This document shows positions 1 through 37,324 of a DNA stretch of 64,000 nt, piece after piece. The stretch comes from Opisthorchis felineus (taxonomy: Eukaryota; Platyhelminthes; Trematoda; Opisthorchiida; Opisthorchiidae). The position numbers and the translations under genes are program-made. The notes beneath the pieces were generated by a model, which ran no database searches, was not told the origin of the DNA, and saw only the letters and a program-made list of their open reading frames with translations. The stretch lies in assembly GCA_004794785.1 (NCBI GenBank), contig SJOL01008389.1, positions 584,452 through 648,451 of the forward strand. Reading direction: 5' to 3'. Position 1 is the first letter of the stretch. The number at the start of each line of letters is the position of its first letter.

Positions 1-479
1 AGTCTTTCAAAGTACAATTTGCAATTCAACGAGAAGCAACGAGAGAAGCTGTGAAGAATCCGTAGTTGAATTAGCCCTGACAGAAGCGCGTTTGCTGAAG
101 TCAGTGCAAGAATTTCAAAGGCCTGAATCACCTTTGCTTCACTTGTGGGGTCGACGAGACTTCACTGGTCTCATGGGTTTCGTCTACCGGGTTAGAGTAA
201 GCTATGTATTGTCCTATAGGTACTAGTCATGACCTCTGCGGACAGAGGTAAGGCGTCTTCAGTTTTTTCACCACCGACTTCTGAAAAGTGTTGCTGGTAT
301 CCGATGGCCTCAACGGATCTGTACCAAGGTAATTAAAAAACAGGCATTTGGTTGTGCAGCAGGTACTTAAGACGTGCAAAACATCCAGTATCATCACCCG
401 CAGTGGCTCGCCAATAGGAACACCGGAACATCGTCTACGGAGACGGGTGTTGTTCTCCATGCCTCTTCTAAGATGGAGA
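1..479. other. No gene recognised
   Basis: Only short open frames without recognisable motifs are seen on either strand. Nothing is supported here. Confidence 0.5.
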
Positions 480-750
480 AAAATGCGAGGTAGACAATTT
501 ATGACTTGAGTGAAGGGTTTGAAGGAAATTACGAAGAGTTTCGGTAATGTTGGTGCGATCCGTCATCGAGGATGGAGTCTTCGTGACCATGCCGACTGTT
601 GGCCGTAGGCGTTGCAAGAAATGGCGACTGATCGATATCAGTGGCATTTGTGCTGTCATTTTCTTTCCGCATTGTCTTATTGAGCGGGTGGAGATGTCGA
701 CACCTTGGAATGCTTGTGGTCCCTCCCGCATCCATATTTTCTCGTCCTTT
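480..750 (+). repeat. LINE 3'-end-like fragment
   Basis: This stretch can be aligned by eye with 7085-7290, the tail of the LINE that begins near 4847. Shared blocks include the GGTGCGA / GGCGCGACT segment, the GCAAGA-ATGGC-ATCGAT block and the closing CACCTTGGAATG. It is therefore probably the non-coding 3' end of another copy of the same non-LTR retrotransposon. No reverse transcriptase remains beside it, which suggests 5' truncation, as is normal for LINE insertions. Confidence 0.5.
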
Positions 751-759
751 CCACTTTGA

Positions 760-3700
760 GGCTTAATATATAATTAAACAAACTTTGAAGTTGTGCGGCT
801 TTGATGTTGATTGATTGATTGATGTTTCTGTCTCTGAAAGTGACTGATGAGGACGAGGACGAGGAGGATGGTAGTGACGAACCAGCCCTCTATCAAGTCC
901 AGTTTTTTGTCCTTGTTAGCACACTCCATTACGAGGATCTCTTCCTACTCTTCGAGTTCTATGTTGAGAATTGTCGCCAGAGCCAGGCGGTGCATCTTCC
1001 ACTCATTAACACACCATATATTAGAAGACTACACTCAACAAACTACTGGATACAGGCGATGTGACAACACGATACCGTACAAGTGGAAAACGGAAAAACG
1101 AAAAGATGAAAATCGGGTACCTACAGTGTGGGCCACCTGAATCTTCCCACTTCGGCCAACTGTCAAGCCGTCAAATCGGGTTAAGCCAAAGAAGCAGGGG
1201 TTTCAGTGACTGTGTCAGTGACGAGGATATCTGAGTCAAATTTCACACCTGTATATACCAGTATGTACACACAAAGCCTCTTTGAACGGATTTTAAAGAA
1301 ATCTGTGCAGTTCAGTTTATGCCACATCAGTGTAAATGGGGTGGTAAAATTCCAATACTTTGGTTTGCCGGACTGAAAGCTAAATTAAGACCAAGTTATG
1401 ACTGGGGTAGCTTCTTCCCCAGTCGATACACGAAACGTTAATTGGAAAAGGTGGTAGGGCAATCAGCGTTGAGTTTCTATATGGCGACAACATAATTATC
1501 ACCTAAAATTCAACGGGAGCACGTAAAAAATGTCCTCGTGGGTGTTGAGCCACTCCTACGTCCAGACAGTTTCAGACTTCTGTAGCCATTCTCTCACAGC
1601 TTGCATAGTATCGGAGCCCAACATGTAATGTAGTCATTTTTTATGCACAACATTTACAGATAATGAGGTCAGAGACAGGCAGACGATTTGTAAACACCCA
1701 AGCCTCCTTAATGGCTCAACGAACAAGATTGCTGGTTACCGTTTCACTGATCCGCTTTCAACTTCTATGGGAACCCCCAAATAGTTTGCTGGTCCTCATC
1801 CTGATTATATATACATATCTTTTCAATGCGTAGAACCTATGGATATGGCATAGCGTGACTGAGAAGGATTCGCCAACTGCCTGTTTCCGGTCCGCACAGC
1901 TGTCGGAACTCAGTCAGTTTTTCGCCTAATCTGGTATTTCACTCAATGTGCACCGGATATTTTCCACAACTTTCAGGCTGTTTTAGAAAGTTTCGTGGAT
2001 GCGAAAAGTCTTTTGTGACTGCTTATGGGATATTATTCGTTGTGGTATACGGAATTAAAGATTCTACGATTTCCAGATCGCCTGTCGTTTGTACTTACTT
2101 AAACTGTGCACATCCGGTGGTCCTGAGGGGAGACCTGTGGCTACTTGCAACATCATAACGGTCAGTTAGAAGAATACGTCAATAATATGCAAACCAAGTG
2201 ATAGACCATTAGTTTTGTATGAATCTGATCACACTCCTTGGCTGAATTTAACTGAAGGGTCCTGGTAGACAAACTGATTGTAATCCACAAGGTGGAGGAC
2301 CAGTAAGTAGTTCATTAGTAGTTAGAAGTTTCTGAAATGCTTTTTCGCTCGACTCCAGTATTAGCAGTGCCTGATACACGAAATTCTTTTGTGATTAAAT
2401 CACAAAGCCTCAGGAGCCAAAACATGGTGACGAACAAGGTTCATCTAACAGATGCAACAATACAACCACGTGTATCCATCTCTATTAATCACTTTTCAAA
2501 AGCTTGTTGGATTCAGTCTTATCAAAGAAGTGGTCGTAACATAAGAGGCCGAACAACTGAACACTTGTGAGTATTATGTAGCTTGTATTAAACAGGGAGT
2601 CATTACAAAGAGTGCAATTAGGCATAAGGAACGTTGCGTTATTGTCAACTCGCTTGTATTTGTCAACTGCATCAGAATGCTTGTAAATATGGGCAACCAC
2701 AAATAGAAGGCGGGTTTACTAAAGTAATTCTTCCTCCGACCAAAACATTTGCAAGTTTCTGAGACGCAAAATGCAAATAGGGTTGGACCAATTGCTGTGG
2801 AGAACCGATAGTCCATCCGAAACGCATTCCCATATATTATGAATTTGTAACCGTATTGACCACATGAAGATTTGCCGAAAACGATCATTTGTTAAACTTT
2901 CTATGTCCTAATGAGGACCGTTCATTGACTACAGATATGCTTTGTACAACCAAACTTGCCAAACCACTGAAATCAACTTATCAAACTCCATTTAGTTAGG
3001 CAAAATTCTCTTTGGCATAAACCGCTTCAAGCTACTCGAAATGCTCACAGCCTAAAAATCCATGCATTCCACATCGGGAGGCTGCGTCAAAAATTCGGGT
3101 AACTGAATTAGTCTATGGACAGCAAAGTAATGATTGGTGATCTCTGAAATAGATTCAGTGCAAGTTTTCAGTAATTTGCTCATGCAACCTGATTCGACGC
3201 ACGCATCTGACGACACGACCGCATCTCATTCTTGGTGCGATCGTTTGATCGTGACAATGAAGGCACAAGCAACTGACCAAATTTGTTTGACAGTCGTCAA
3301 AATGTAAACACAACAAGTTAATCAGTTGGTTAGGTCAGCAGTGATGTATGCACTTTACAGCTTACTTTCGATCATTTTGACGAAGTCTATTTATCTTGTC
3401 GTTGAAAAGCTCCGGTCAAGGACACTGAGTGCCACATGGGACTCCAAGATAAACTGAAACCTTTTCGGCTGACATTCACACATTGTGTGCTACATATCCG
3501 GTAACATACAACAAAAAGTCCAGCTTTTCACTGTGCTACCCTTCGTTTATTCTTCACCGCTTTCGCATCGTATTTGTCCGAATATGAAGGAATGAATGTT
3601 TTGACATCATCTTGACACCAGTGGATGAGCTTCTTTTCTACCCAATGAATTGCACCGCCTCGTTCGCGCACAATGGTTTTGCATTGTAAATCTCACTGCG

Positions 3701-4380
3701 TGCTATAAGATGAAACTATCATTCTCCCATATGTTATACCTGTTTCCTCCTCTCACTCGCGTCATCTGCTTTTTGAATCCCGGCTCAACTGTTAGAAGAC
3801 AAGCTCGAAGCTCAGCGGGAAAATGTTCACACACAGTTGACTGATTCCCCGAATTAATCTTCTCAGATTGCACGACTTCGTGGAATCACGGGTGAGGATG
3901 CATTCGGATACACTGTGAAAACTACAACAGTAAAAAGTAGAAATGGGGCCGACAGGTCATCGTTATCAAGATTTTACCCCATGATTGGCCTTTGTCCTGC
4001 TTTAACTAGCAGTTTGACCGTCGGGCATAGAGTAGCGAAACACATCAGCCGCAAAAGACGGAATAATTGAAACTCTCTGAATGGAAGAATGTTGCCAGTA
4101 GATTCTAAGGCCAGTTAAGTCTCTGTCATGGCGGCAGTATTCTGCAATGTCCCTAGACAGGTCCTTCCGAAGAGGGGTTTCTCCAAAGGAGAAGCCTTTC
4201 ACTCCGGTAATCTCTCTCCTTAGGGTTTCATATAATGGCCTGCCATCTTATGGATAACTAGTTCCCGTTCAAGATTTTACCAAACGAACTGGTTTTGAAT
4301 CACACTACCGCCTTTAGTTCCGGTTGTACGTGGTAGATATGTTCCTGTTTCGTCAAGAAGAGATTGCGGGCGGGTGCTGG
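760..4380. other. Unannotated stretch
   Basis: No coding motif, RNA gene or clear repeat was recognised over about 3.6 kb. The open frames are all shorter than 110 codons, overlap each other on both strands and lack domain signatures. The acidic run near 845 comes from a GAGGAC-rich simple sequence. Confidence 0.5.
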
Positions 4381-4424
4381 TATACTATTACTGTAGCACA
4401 AGTTTTTTTTCAGGGAACAAGTCA

Positions 4425-4735
4425 CCATGCCTCTCCGAAACCTTGACACGGAGGACCAGGAGATCGTGTTCGTCAGAACTATATCCAGTGACCAAATTGG
4501 TGAGATGCTCCGCGAGTGTCAGAATGAAAATTCCAAGTATAGCTCGGTCCGTCACGAAGAGACTGAATCTAACCGTGGTGTGACGGTTTGCGTACCCCGC
4601 GACCCACTGAGATATGCTGGGGTGTGTCTGTGCGACACTCGCAGTCTTTCATATCAGGTTGTTCAATGGTTAGAGTTCTGACGAACGCAGTCTCCTGGTC
4701 CTCCAGGTTGGGGGTCGGAACATGTATGGCGACCT
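4425..4735. repeat. Inverted pair of coding-like segments
   Basis: A plus-strand frame from 4427 reads PLRNLDTEDQEIVFVRT, and the minus strand from about 4715 reads PTPNLEDQETAFVRT. Both continue with a Gln-containing segment and a Cys-rich stretch (RECQ / DCEC). The two arms are clearly homologous at DNA level and head in opposite directions around about 4570-4600. The domain is not one I can name. It may be part of a retroelement ORF1 or a fragment of a host gene captured twice. Confidence 0.5.
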
Positions 4736-4846
4736 GTTCTGTAGAGACTGAAGTACACTTGCATTTCCCGCCAAACACCGCTGCCTTGCGGTTAGGCTTT
4801 TGAGCCAAAGGCTTTGGTTGAGGACCCTAATCGTCCTCCTGTCTAG

Positions 4847-5449
4847 GTGTGGGCGCCCTGGCAGTATCCCAAACGACGTACAACCATGAATCGCACACAT
4901 GCAAATAAACTCATGCCACATCAGCCGTTGCGTGATGTCATCAGCCGGGTCTCCCTACTTGTTGCATGCAGCAGGGATGGTAAGCGAAAACAGACTACTA
5001 CTAACGCCTCCATTCTTTCTCTTTCACATACGTTTTCTTCCCCCTTTCCACGCCCCATCAGTAACTCTCTCCTTGTAGGCCCAGCACTTAGGACTGATGA
5101 CTCCGTTCGCCCTGCATCGGTTTTGCAAGCAACATCTGCTCGTCACATNTCGAAATCAATCTTCAAGCTCCGAAGCCTAGTCTGTCTGGCCGCCTTCAAT
5201 TTTCGCACTCTGAAGCAAGCAGGACAACAAGCTGCTCTTGCTCTCACACTGGACTCGCATGACAATGATGTGTGCTGTGTCCCAGAAACAAGAATGCAAG
5301 ATGCAAGCATAGAGGTTGAGCTAACCGTCCCAGCACTCTCCACTCGCTGCCGACCGCGCACCTCTGGCGACCCAGTGGCTACTGCGGCAGGATGTGCACG
5401 GTTTGGGAGCGTCCCAAGTCACCGGGAGGAAGGATCCTTGCTTGACTAG
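4847..5449 (+). pseudogene. LINE endonuclease, N-terminal part
   Basis: This 200-codon open frame contains one ambiguous base at 5149. From about codon 100 it reads as an endonuclease N-terminus: NFRTLKQAGQQAALALTLDS, then DVCCVPETRMQDA with the conserved Glu of the E-T-R motif, then a Gly/Ala-rich segment (GDPVATAAGCA). The first 100 codons, with a Ser/Thr/Pro-rich part, are not recognisable. The frame ends at a stop just before the next conserved block. It is a retroelement fragment and not a host gene. Confidence 0.7.
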
Positions 5450-5585
5450 ATACCCGTTGATAGTCTCCTTTGTGCGATTCGTCTGGCATGATCTGTAAAG
5501 GAGTCTCACAAGTGGGGTGTTGATCGATGTCCGTCTATCGTGTCCGCTTACGACCCAACCAGCTGAACCTCTGACACCATCAAAG

Positions 5586-6121
5586 ACAAGATTTATGACG
5601 CCCTGAATACCTTGTTACGGCGAGCTAGAAGCTCAGACATCGTTGGGGTTGCCGGAGATCAGAATGCACAAGTGGGCAGGCTTAGCGCATCTGAGATTCA
5701 ATTAGGTGGTCGACATGGATTGGACTCGGTACGTACAGACGATGGCGAAAGACTGCCTCAACTATGCACTGACCGCAGCCTGTTTTTATGCAATACTAAC
5801 ATCCGAAATAATTGAAGTCGTCTGGCCATATGGTATCCTCCAACGGCGTGCTGGCTATGAACTCAAATTGACCACATCGCCATCAGTTACCGATGGCGCG
5901 GATCAATAACTGACTGCCAGTCGTTTTGGAACACATTTGTGGATTCCGACAACGCGCTCATCCGGAGTCGCCTATCTCTTCTTTTTCCAGGGCCACGTAA
6001 GGTGCGGACAAATCGCTTCGCCACTGAGAGAATGGCAGATCCTGATATCAGACGAATTCATCAGAATCGTCTTCTGGAGTTTCTTCCAACTGCACCACCA
6101 TCAGATATGGATTCAGACTGA
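5586..6121 (+). pseudogene. LINE endonuclease, C-terminal part
   Basis: The frame reads DALNTLLRRARSSD then GDQNAQVG, which is the GDxN block of exonuclease-endonuclease-phosphatase enzymes. After a frame change it reads QIDHIAISYRWRGS. The final block reads DSDNALIRSR, where the family has Ser-Asp-His. The catalytic His is therefore Asn here. Together with the stops, this indicates a dead enzyme. Confidence 0.7.
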
Positions 6122-6489
6122 GACGAGATCGCCACCTCTTTGCACAGTGCTGGGAGTTTTGCCTGTGGCACGGCGCTTCCAGGCCCACTCAAGCACTGGA
6201 TATCAGACCGAACAGTGACGCTGCTTAAATCTCGGAGAAATATCCCCGCCGGCGCCGAATATTACTTGGCCCGATGAATTATCAGACGTCAAGTAAAAGT
6301 GAGCGTGCGCGCTGATCGTGAAGTCTGATGAACTTGGAGGGCTAAGGAAATGATCTGTGAGACCGGTCCTCAGAAGCCATCAGGGGGATAAGAATGGAGC
6401 GGCCAACTTGAATAAAGGAGAACATTTCGACCGTTAGGCCGTATATTTCGAACGGCAATTCTTGTGGCCACTAGCTGCCACCCTCAATT

Positions 6490-6885
6490 TTAGTATTCTT
6501 GGATTTCAAAGGTGCATTTAACTCGGTTGATCGGCCTGTTCTGCTTAACACGCTTGCACAGCAGGGAATGCCCCGGAAATAGATAAATACAATAAGGCCT
6601 TTGTATTCTCGATCGAGGGCGTGAGAGCATATGGAATGCTTTCCAAAAGCTTCCATACAAAAAGAGATGTCCGACACGGGTGCCCACTCTATCCATTACT
6701 ATTCAATTTCGTGATTAGTGACAATGAAACAAACGCTGGAAAGTCTTCAAAACCCCGGTGTTCAAATAGCCTCTGACGAAAACCTTGTCGATCTGGGATA
6801 TGCAGACGATATGATTCTCGTCTTTGATGAGAAGGCGCAGGTGTTTTTGGATGAACTGACTAAATTCAACCCATCCGTAATGAGG
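6490..6885 (+). pseudogene. LINE reverse transcriptase fragment
   Basis: Three conserved RT blocks appear in successive frames. LDFKGAFNSVDRPVLL (6498-6545) carries the first catalytic Asp. RHGCPLYPLLFNFVI (about 6673-6717) is the G-C-P-L block. LGYADDMILVF carries the YADD box at 6799-6810. Frameshifts separate the blocks. The spacing and motif style fit a non-LTR element and not an LTR element. Confidence 0.8.
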
Positions 6886-7299
6886 TAATTAGAACGCGAA
6901 ATTTCTGTTGTGCAACAGGGACTTCCATTGGAGAATGTGTTCAGCACCAGAAGTTGCGTTGATTAGTCCATGTATTGCATATGCCGAGCCATCGTTTGCC
7001 AAAGAGAGTGCTGTTTTCCGTGCCCACTTCAGAGGGATGGAAGCAGAGGGGTGCTCAGCCCTTGTCCTGGCAGAGGGGTATGAAAGAGATTACGAAAAGT
7101 CTGGGTACTGTCGGCGCGACTCGCCTTCCAGGATGTGGACCGCGTGATCTCATTGCGCCTGGTTGGAGACGCTGCAAGATATGGCTGCTAATCGATGCAA
7201 GTTACGCTCTTGTTGTCAGTTTCTATCCAGATTGCCTGAATGAGTGTCTGCGGGCGTAGGCACCTTGGAATGATTGTGGTAGGCTAGCACTAAGTTCCT

Positions 7300-9410
7300 A
7301 CCCGGTCAACTTTTATTCTTTTCTTCACAATAAGCCATTCAAACAAATCATGGCTGTGGGGCAGTAGAGCATCACTGTTGAACACTGATGAACTGTCGAT
7401 GTTGATGATATTCCCGTTCATTTGGCCAGTGATTTCCACTTGGTTGTCGGCTTTTGATGCTTTAGGAAGTTGTCGAGTGGGCAGCCAGTTGGTTGATATT
7501 ACCCCTTTCTCAGTAGACATGTGAAAAGCGCGCGAGACAAATTTTGTCTTTTAATGGCTAGCCCTGGTAACTTTTTGAGGCACTGCAAGTGGTTAAAATC
7601 TTAGGTTGACTATTTTTCGAAAAGAATGGTGGATCATTCAAGCAACCTGACTACTGGCGAATATATTAATCCCCCCCCCCGAAGAAAGGACACCAGGATA
7701 GAAGAAGCTTCTTACCTATCCTGAGCTAGGACTTTTTCGATAGCGAACCAATCTCTGAAAAAATTGCATAAGGTTTCAGAAATAATTTTAGACGAAAGAC
7801 TAAACAGCAGTCGATTGAATACACATCGTTTGAAACATAAAGTTAGATTGTTCCTACAAAGTAAACTGTTTCGGTTACTCGGTGGCCTGAATCGCTCTGT
7901 TAAAGTGAGATGTAGTTTACTGCTTGTTTTCTCACGTTTTAGAAAGCATCTTTAAAGCATACCTTCCTATCCTACTTCACCTTGCAGAATCGATCACCTA
8001 TTAAGGACAAAAGTACGAAACGTCTTGCCGGCTTGTCCAGAAATCACTCCAGAATAGTTCGATATCAGCAGTGAGCTCCTGTTTTAGGTTTAGAGAGTTC
8101 CATGGTCATGTTGGCATTTTGTGACGCAAGATTTGCAGGTTTCCACAGAATATGTATCATAGGGGAATTTTGGACGTTTAATGGTAAAACACGGTTGCAT
8201 CCAAAATCCACTTTAATTCGAGAGACTACTTGTGTTTATCCTTCAGGTATTTGAGCGCCGATGCTTCCGTAGCATAGCAGGACTTAGCTTACTGAAACAC
8301 GCCTGTACTGGAACGGTAAGCGGTCCGGAACTTGGTGACTAGTAAGAACTGCTGCAGCAGCACGTACGGCCTACACGGTTGACGTGCATGAGAAAAGCAC
8401 TGTGCACACCAATCATCGTCTAAAGACCCTAGTTGGCAAAGTTTTCACGCCGAGCGGGCCCCAACATAGCAACACAGAATGAGTGGTCACGGCCACACCG
8501 AGTGCTATAGGGTCATTCTAGCCGGGGATCACGTGATTCCCCTTGTGGTCGCCCAAACAGCCTGTATTGCACGACACGCAACCGGTTATGATCGGATTTC
8601 CCGGCTGAAATTTGTCTGTCAAGAAAAGAAAAGACTCTTTTTTATTCTCTATTGCTATCAAATTTTCGAATCAGCGTTTTAACGGATTCGTAAAAAACTA
8701 CAACTACTTAAGGGTAGGTATAGAGATTAACCGCATGGCAATCGGGTCATTGCTGATAAATCAGTACAGGATACAAGCAAAACCGGCACATATACATAGA
8801 TTCTTCAAAATTTCACACTGAAAAGACAAAGAACCTAGTCAAATTGAATATGGGACTATAAAGTTTTCAAAGTCACAGATTTTTGTGCACAAAAGTACAT
8901 CCGTACTTCTTACGGGGCACTTGGGAAGACAGTTTCGTAGTTCAGCATGTGGGGTGGTGGTGTAGAAATGGTTGTGGAGGATCGCGCCAAGGAGACCAGA
9001 ATAGGTTTTAATATGTCGACTTACCAGGGTTTAAATGATTAAATTAGGCAATACATCACCGGGGGAGGACTGTATTCCATATAGAATTCAACTACAATAC
9101 AGTCAAGTTTTCACAGTTGACAATATACAGTGGGTGAGCGGTATATCATAAGTTGGGCAGTGCCATGAATGAGAGATCTGATTACGGAAAGGAAAGTGTA
9201 GAGCAGACAGCAGCGGCTGAACGTGTGTCGATTGTTCCGGTCGGAGAGCGGGGGATTTTCTAAACTCCTTATTTGTTACACAGTTGCATCCGTTCCCCAG
9301 GGGTCTGGAGAGTTTATTTTTGTTATCTATCTATGAACACATTATCCCGTGTTCTGCTATGATGGGATCGCTAGGTGGTGACTCGTAAGGTGGCATATTT
9401 TGAGGTCTGC
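7300..9410. other. Unannotated stretch
   Basis: No gene or recognised repeat is seen. A run of ten C residues lies at 7671-7680. Short open frames carry no motifs. Confidence 0.5.
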
Positions 9411-9556
9411 GGCGCCCTTTCGGTGCGCAGCAGGAGGGATGAGTTACCGCCGGGTTTTCTAAGACTAGACAGAAGTGATTGGAAAGCGAGGGTTACGTTC
9501 GAACCGCGAACGTTTCTTCCACTGGTTTTGCACCCTAACCGTTATCTCAAGCTCAG
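9411..9556 (-). repeat. Diverged tRNA-derived SINE copy
   Basis: In the minus sense this is a worn copy of the window's main SINE. The B-box-like GGTTCGAAC, the CTAGAC/GTCTAG block and the terminal GGTGC...GGCGCC part can still be aligned, and the A-box region is weak (9535-9556). It is older than the copies at 33.4, 42.7 and 48.7 kb. Confidence 0.55.
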
Positions 9557-9559
9557 AAG

Positions 9560-11763
9560 TGAACCGTGGGATGTACCTCAACAGGTTTCACTGGTTTATT
9601 TCTGTTACTTTACACTCACCGACCTTCCAGGTATGCTCAGTTTGCTCCAATCGGCCTGGATTAAGGTCAACACCATGGATGAACAATGAAAATGACTGAC
9701 TGGACTTCCTAGCTTTGTATATATGCGGCTGGAAATCGCGACCAACACATCAGAGTCCGACTGTTGTTCTTTTACACTATCAACAAATTCTGCTCTAAAT
9801 TATTTATTCCGTTCTCCTAACCGGTGTTGCATAATGTTATGGTAACTCATCCAATGCCGGGAGACTTGAATGATCTTGTCCTGGATGGAATAATGCAGAA
9901 ATGTCGAAGTTTTAGTCGTTGTGGTGACATTTTTTTTTCCACAACAGCGGTATTTGTCTTGGTGAATAGTACTGTACAATGTGGAAATGACGACTCGAAC
10001 GGTTTCCCTGCTATAATGGAAACTAATGAATGCCTAATTCCGCCAGTGATTAATGCTGGTCATAACTGGGACCACTCTACGGACGCTTGCAGTAGAAAGT
10101 CGGTCAAACTGATTCGCAATAAAAGTTAGCAGAAAACGTAGGGTTGGTGTGTTTTAACAAAGGTCACTAGTGTCCCAGTTTTGTCAAATCGTTAAGGCAG
10201 GGGACTGGAGCACGGTTCCACCCACCGAAATTGTAGGACTCTTCAGGGAAACCAAACCCGGTGCAGGTGCTTCGAAAACACCGAATCGATTGTTATATGA
10301 GTTGTATGGACCTCAATATGTAGACGGATAGACAGACACAAACGAAGAGAAGTCTCAGTGAAGAGTAAAAAAACTGACCCAAAGGATAGGTATGAAGCCA
10401 TATGCACAAGTTCAATCAGCTTACGAAATCAAAAGAAACTATAAGACTGTAAAAATGCACCCATAGAGATCCGATAACAAGCGTAGTGGGATGGATACAG
10501 CGGGACGTTATTGGTGCAATACAAGTAGCGATAAGTCACAGATATTAGTAAACTTGCAATGATGACCAGTCAAACCAGCGTTAATCACCAAAATCATATC
10601 CAACAGTTGGTAACGAAACCTCAGTCAAATATGAATGAACAAGAGTCAGAAGAGTGGACAATGAGCCAGTCAGAGGTTCTGCAGTTACCGAAGCGCCGAT
10701 TGACAATCTTGTGAAAGCACAATTGATGCAAACTGTCGCTTGATGAAATGAGAAAGATTAGGGAGGCGAAAATGTCTTGGGCACATAGGACTAGAAATGG
10801 CATTGATGAACATGAATCAGGTGCGCCGAAAAGGAAAAACTGGAAAATGGCCGGTCAATGTAGTCGTTCTGTACAAAATAACGGAGAAAAATAAAATAAA
10901 GATCATCTCCACTTAGCAACATTAATTCAGTAATATTGGCAATTATACGTACATATTGGCGGATGAATTATTAAGTATCCTAACCCAAAGGAACCCCGTC
11001 AACGAGATTATGCAAGCGAGAAACAGACGGACAGGGTTAGATTGAGAGGACCGAGCATGAAAGAGTATTCCTAAACAAAAAGGGAACGAGTAACGAGCCA
11101 CGTGTGAGGACCATTTCCAAACACACAAGATGTTCACAGTAGTGGTGGTCCGCCAATTCACACACTGGAGACTAGATAGATACGAAAAATAAATGCACAA
11201 ACCAAGAAGATACAAAACAGAACAAAAAGAAGCTAAATGCGCGTACTAAGACATGATGAAGTCGGCGAAGGACGACCGAGCTGGGGGTGACCTAACTGTA
11301 AGGAATTTAAAACAGTGGCAAAGAATGAAACAGAAAAGCAGACAAATCAGTGTGTGGAATAGTAAGGCAAATGTGGTCTGTTTAGTCATCACATTTATTA
11401 TGATTTAGAAAGAGGAGTGAAGTGAGAGGATTGCAAATAAAGCCTGTGTCAGCGACATTTCGAAAGGAGAGTATTGTGGGACAGACCTATGATCACAGGT
11501 GGCCATGGAGGGTGGGTAAAAATGATGATCGCCTGCGATTCAGCAATAGGCTTTTACGCCGACGGACAGCGCAGACGAATCAAGTAAAATTACACTGGCG
11601 TGTAGGGAATGAATAGATCGGAAACAGGTGGGGCGCTAGAGCGACCGGAGGAGAATTGCTCAGAATTTGCGACAAACGCACATCGTTGGATCCAATTCGA
11701 CACGAAAAACAGAAAGATTGCGCATCAATGAAAGTTAGCAAATCTGTTGAAGTGTTCCTTGTT
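9560..11763. other. PKC 3' flank / unannotated
   Basis: Apart from the likely 3' untranslated part of the PKC gene next to 11764, nothing was recognised. The plus strand is rich in A and G in much of 10.3-11.6 kb. Confidence 0.5.
11394..11399 (-). promoter_or_regulatory. Candidate PKC polyadenylation signal
   Basis: The minus strand reads AATAAA here, about 365 nt past the PKC stop codon. It is a plausible poly(A) signal on position alone; no cDNA evidence is available and other weak signals could be used. Confidence 0.3.
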
Positions 11764-36510
<24,747 letters not shown>

Positions 36511-36926
36511 TGTGGGCAGCCTGAAAGGAGAGTAAAGGGTGAGGAAACTGAGCACAGAAAAACGCAATGGCAGTGAATCAAAGATGAAGGAGCATTTTAT
36601 CCCATCTGGACTCAGCCCCGCTTTGGAGGCCACATCAACAAACCACATTGAGGCAAAGAAGGAGAAAACCTCGGAAAATTTGCAGGACTCATTTCTCTCC
36701 AAAAAGTAGCTGGGGAGATTGGCGAAATACACTCATCTGCAAACAAATTTGGTTTTGTGAGAGACTCAGCTGGAACCCAGCTGAATCTCTCGTTTGTGAT
36801 GATTCCAGGCAACTGAATGTGCTGCACCAGGCCGCCTCATTTTTCAGTTGCTACGATATTCGAGATATCGCGATACATGTATATTCGTAATGCACTACTC
36901 ATAAGCTTGCTGAAAATTCTTCGACA

Positions 36927-36971
36927 GCCCACGAACGGTTTCGCCCTTCTTGGGGCTCATCAGGTAGGCGC
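36927..36971 (-). ncRNA. Hammerhead ribozyme, complete core
   Basis: On the minus strand, stem I is GCCTAC (36969-36964) paired with GTGGGC (36932-36927), 6 bp with one G-U. The core CTGATGA is at 36963-36957. Stem II is GCCC/GGGC with loop CAAGAA, and GAAA is at 36942-36939. Stem III is reduced to one A-U pair closed by the loop CCGT. Predicted cleavage follows C36933. All conserved core nucleotides are present. This minimal stem III matches hammerheads described in Penelope-like elements. It is sense to PKC transcription. Confidence 0.8.
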
Positions 36972-37289
36972 AGTCCCCGAGTTTCCGTCAACCTTATGTT
37001 CTGCTTGAAACCAAATTGCACGTGGGCTGTCGAAGAATTTTCAGCAAGCCTATGAGTAGTGCATTACGAATATACATGTATCGCGATATCTCGAATATCG
37101 TAGCAACTGAAAAATGAGGCGGCCTGGTGCAGCACATTCAGTTGCCTGGAAACACCACAAACGAGAGATTCAGCCGGGTTCCAGCTGAGTCTCTCACAAA
37201 ACCAAATTTGTTTGCAGATGAGTGTATTTCGCCAATTTCGTGCAATTTGGTTTCAAGTAGAACATAAGGGTGACGGAAACTCGGGGACT

Positions 37290-37324
37290 GCGCCTACCTG
37301 ATGAGCCCCAAGAAGGGCGAAACC
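37290..37324 (+). ncRNA. Hammerhead ribozyme, 5' part only
   Basis: The plus strand has GCGCCTAC, CTGATGA, stem II GCCC-CAAGAA-GGGC and GAAACC, then stops at the 13-bp target duplication. It lacks the cleavage site and the 3' strand of stem I. That missing strand (GTGGGCTGTC) lies at the other end of the same unit, at 37022-37031. This is the expected layout of a unit copied from a cleaved monomer. Confidence 0.75.

Larger units (their letters stand above)
4847..7295 (+). mobile_element. Decayed non-LTR retrotransposon (APE endonuclease + RT)
   Basis: The segments follow LINE ORF2 order: an apurinic-type endonuclease (about 5150-6120), a linker region (6200-6400), reverse transcriptase blocks (6495-6850) and a 3' untranslated tail (about 6990-7290). 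Frameshifts and stops break it throughout, so it cannot be active. It lies downstream of the PKC gene and in the opposite orientation. A short piece at 4838-4870 resembles the middle of the local SINE, so the 5' edge may be chimeric or the two families may share sequence. Confidence 0.8.

Noticed and set aside
847..1140. 97-codon ORF with Arg/Thr-rich start
   Set aside because: Produced by a GAGGAC-type simple sequence; no domain, and a competing frame overlaps.
36511..36732. Longer PKC N-terminus starting at 36732
   Set aside because: A good 3' splice site at 36521 and the match of MDYFSG to the family N-terminus show that the upstream frame is intron.
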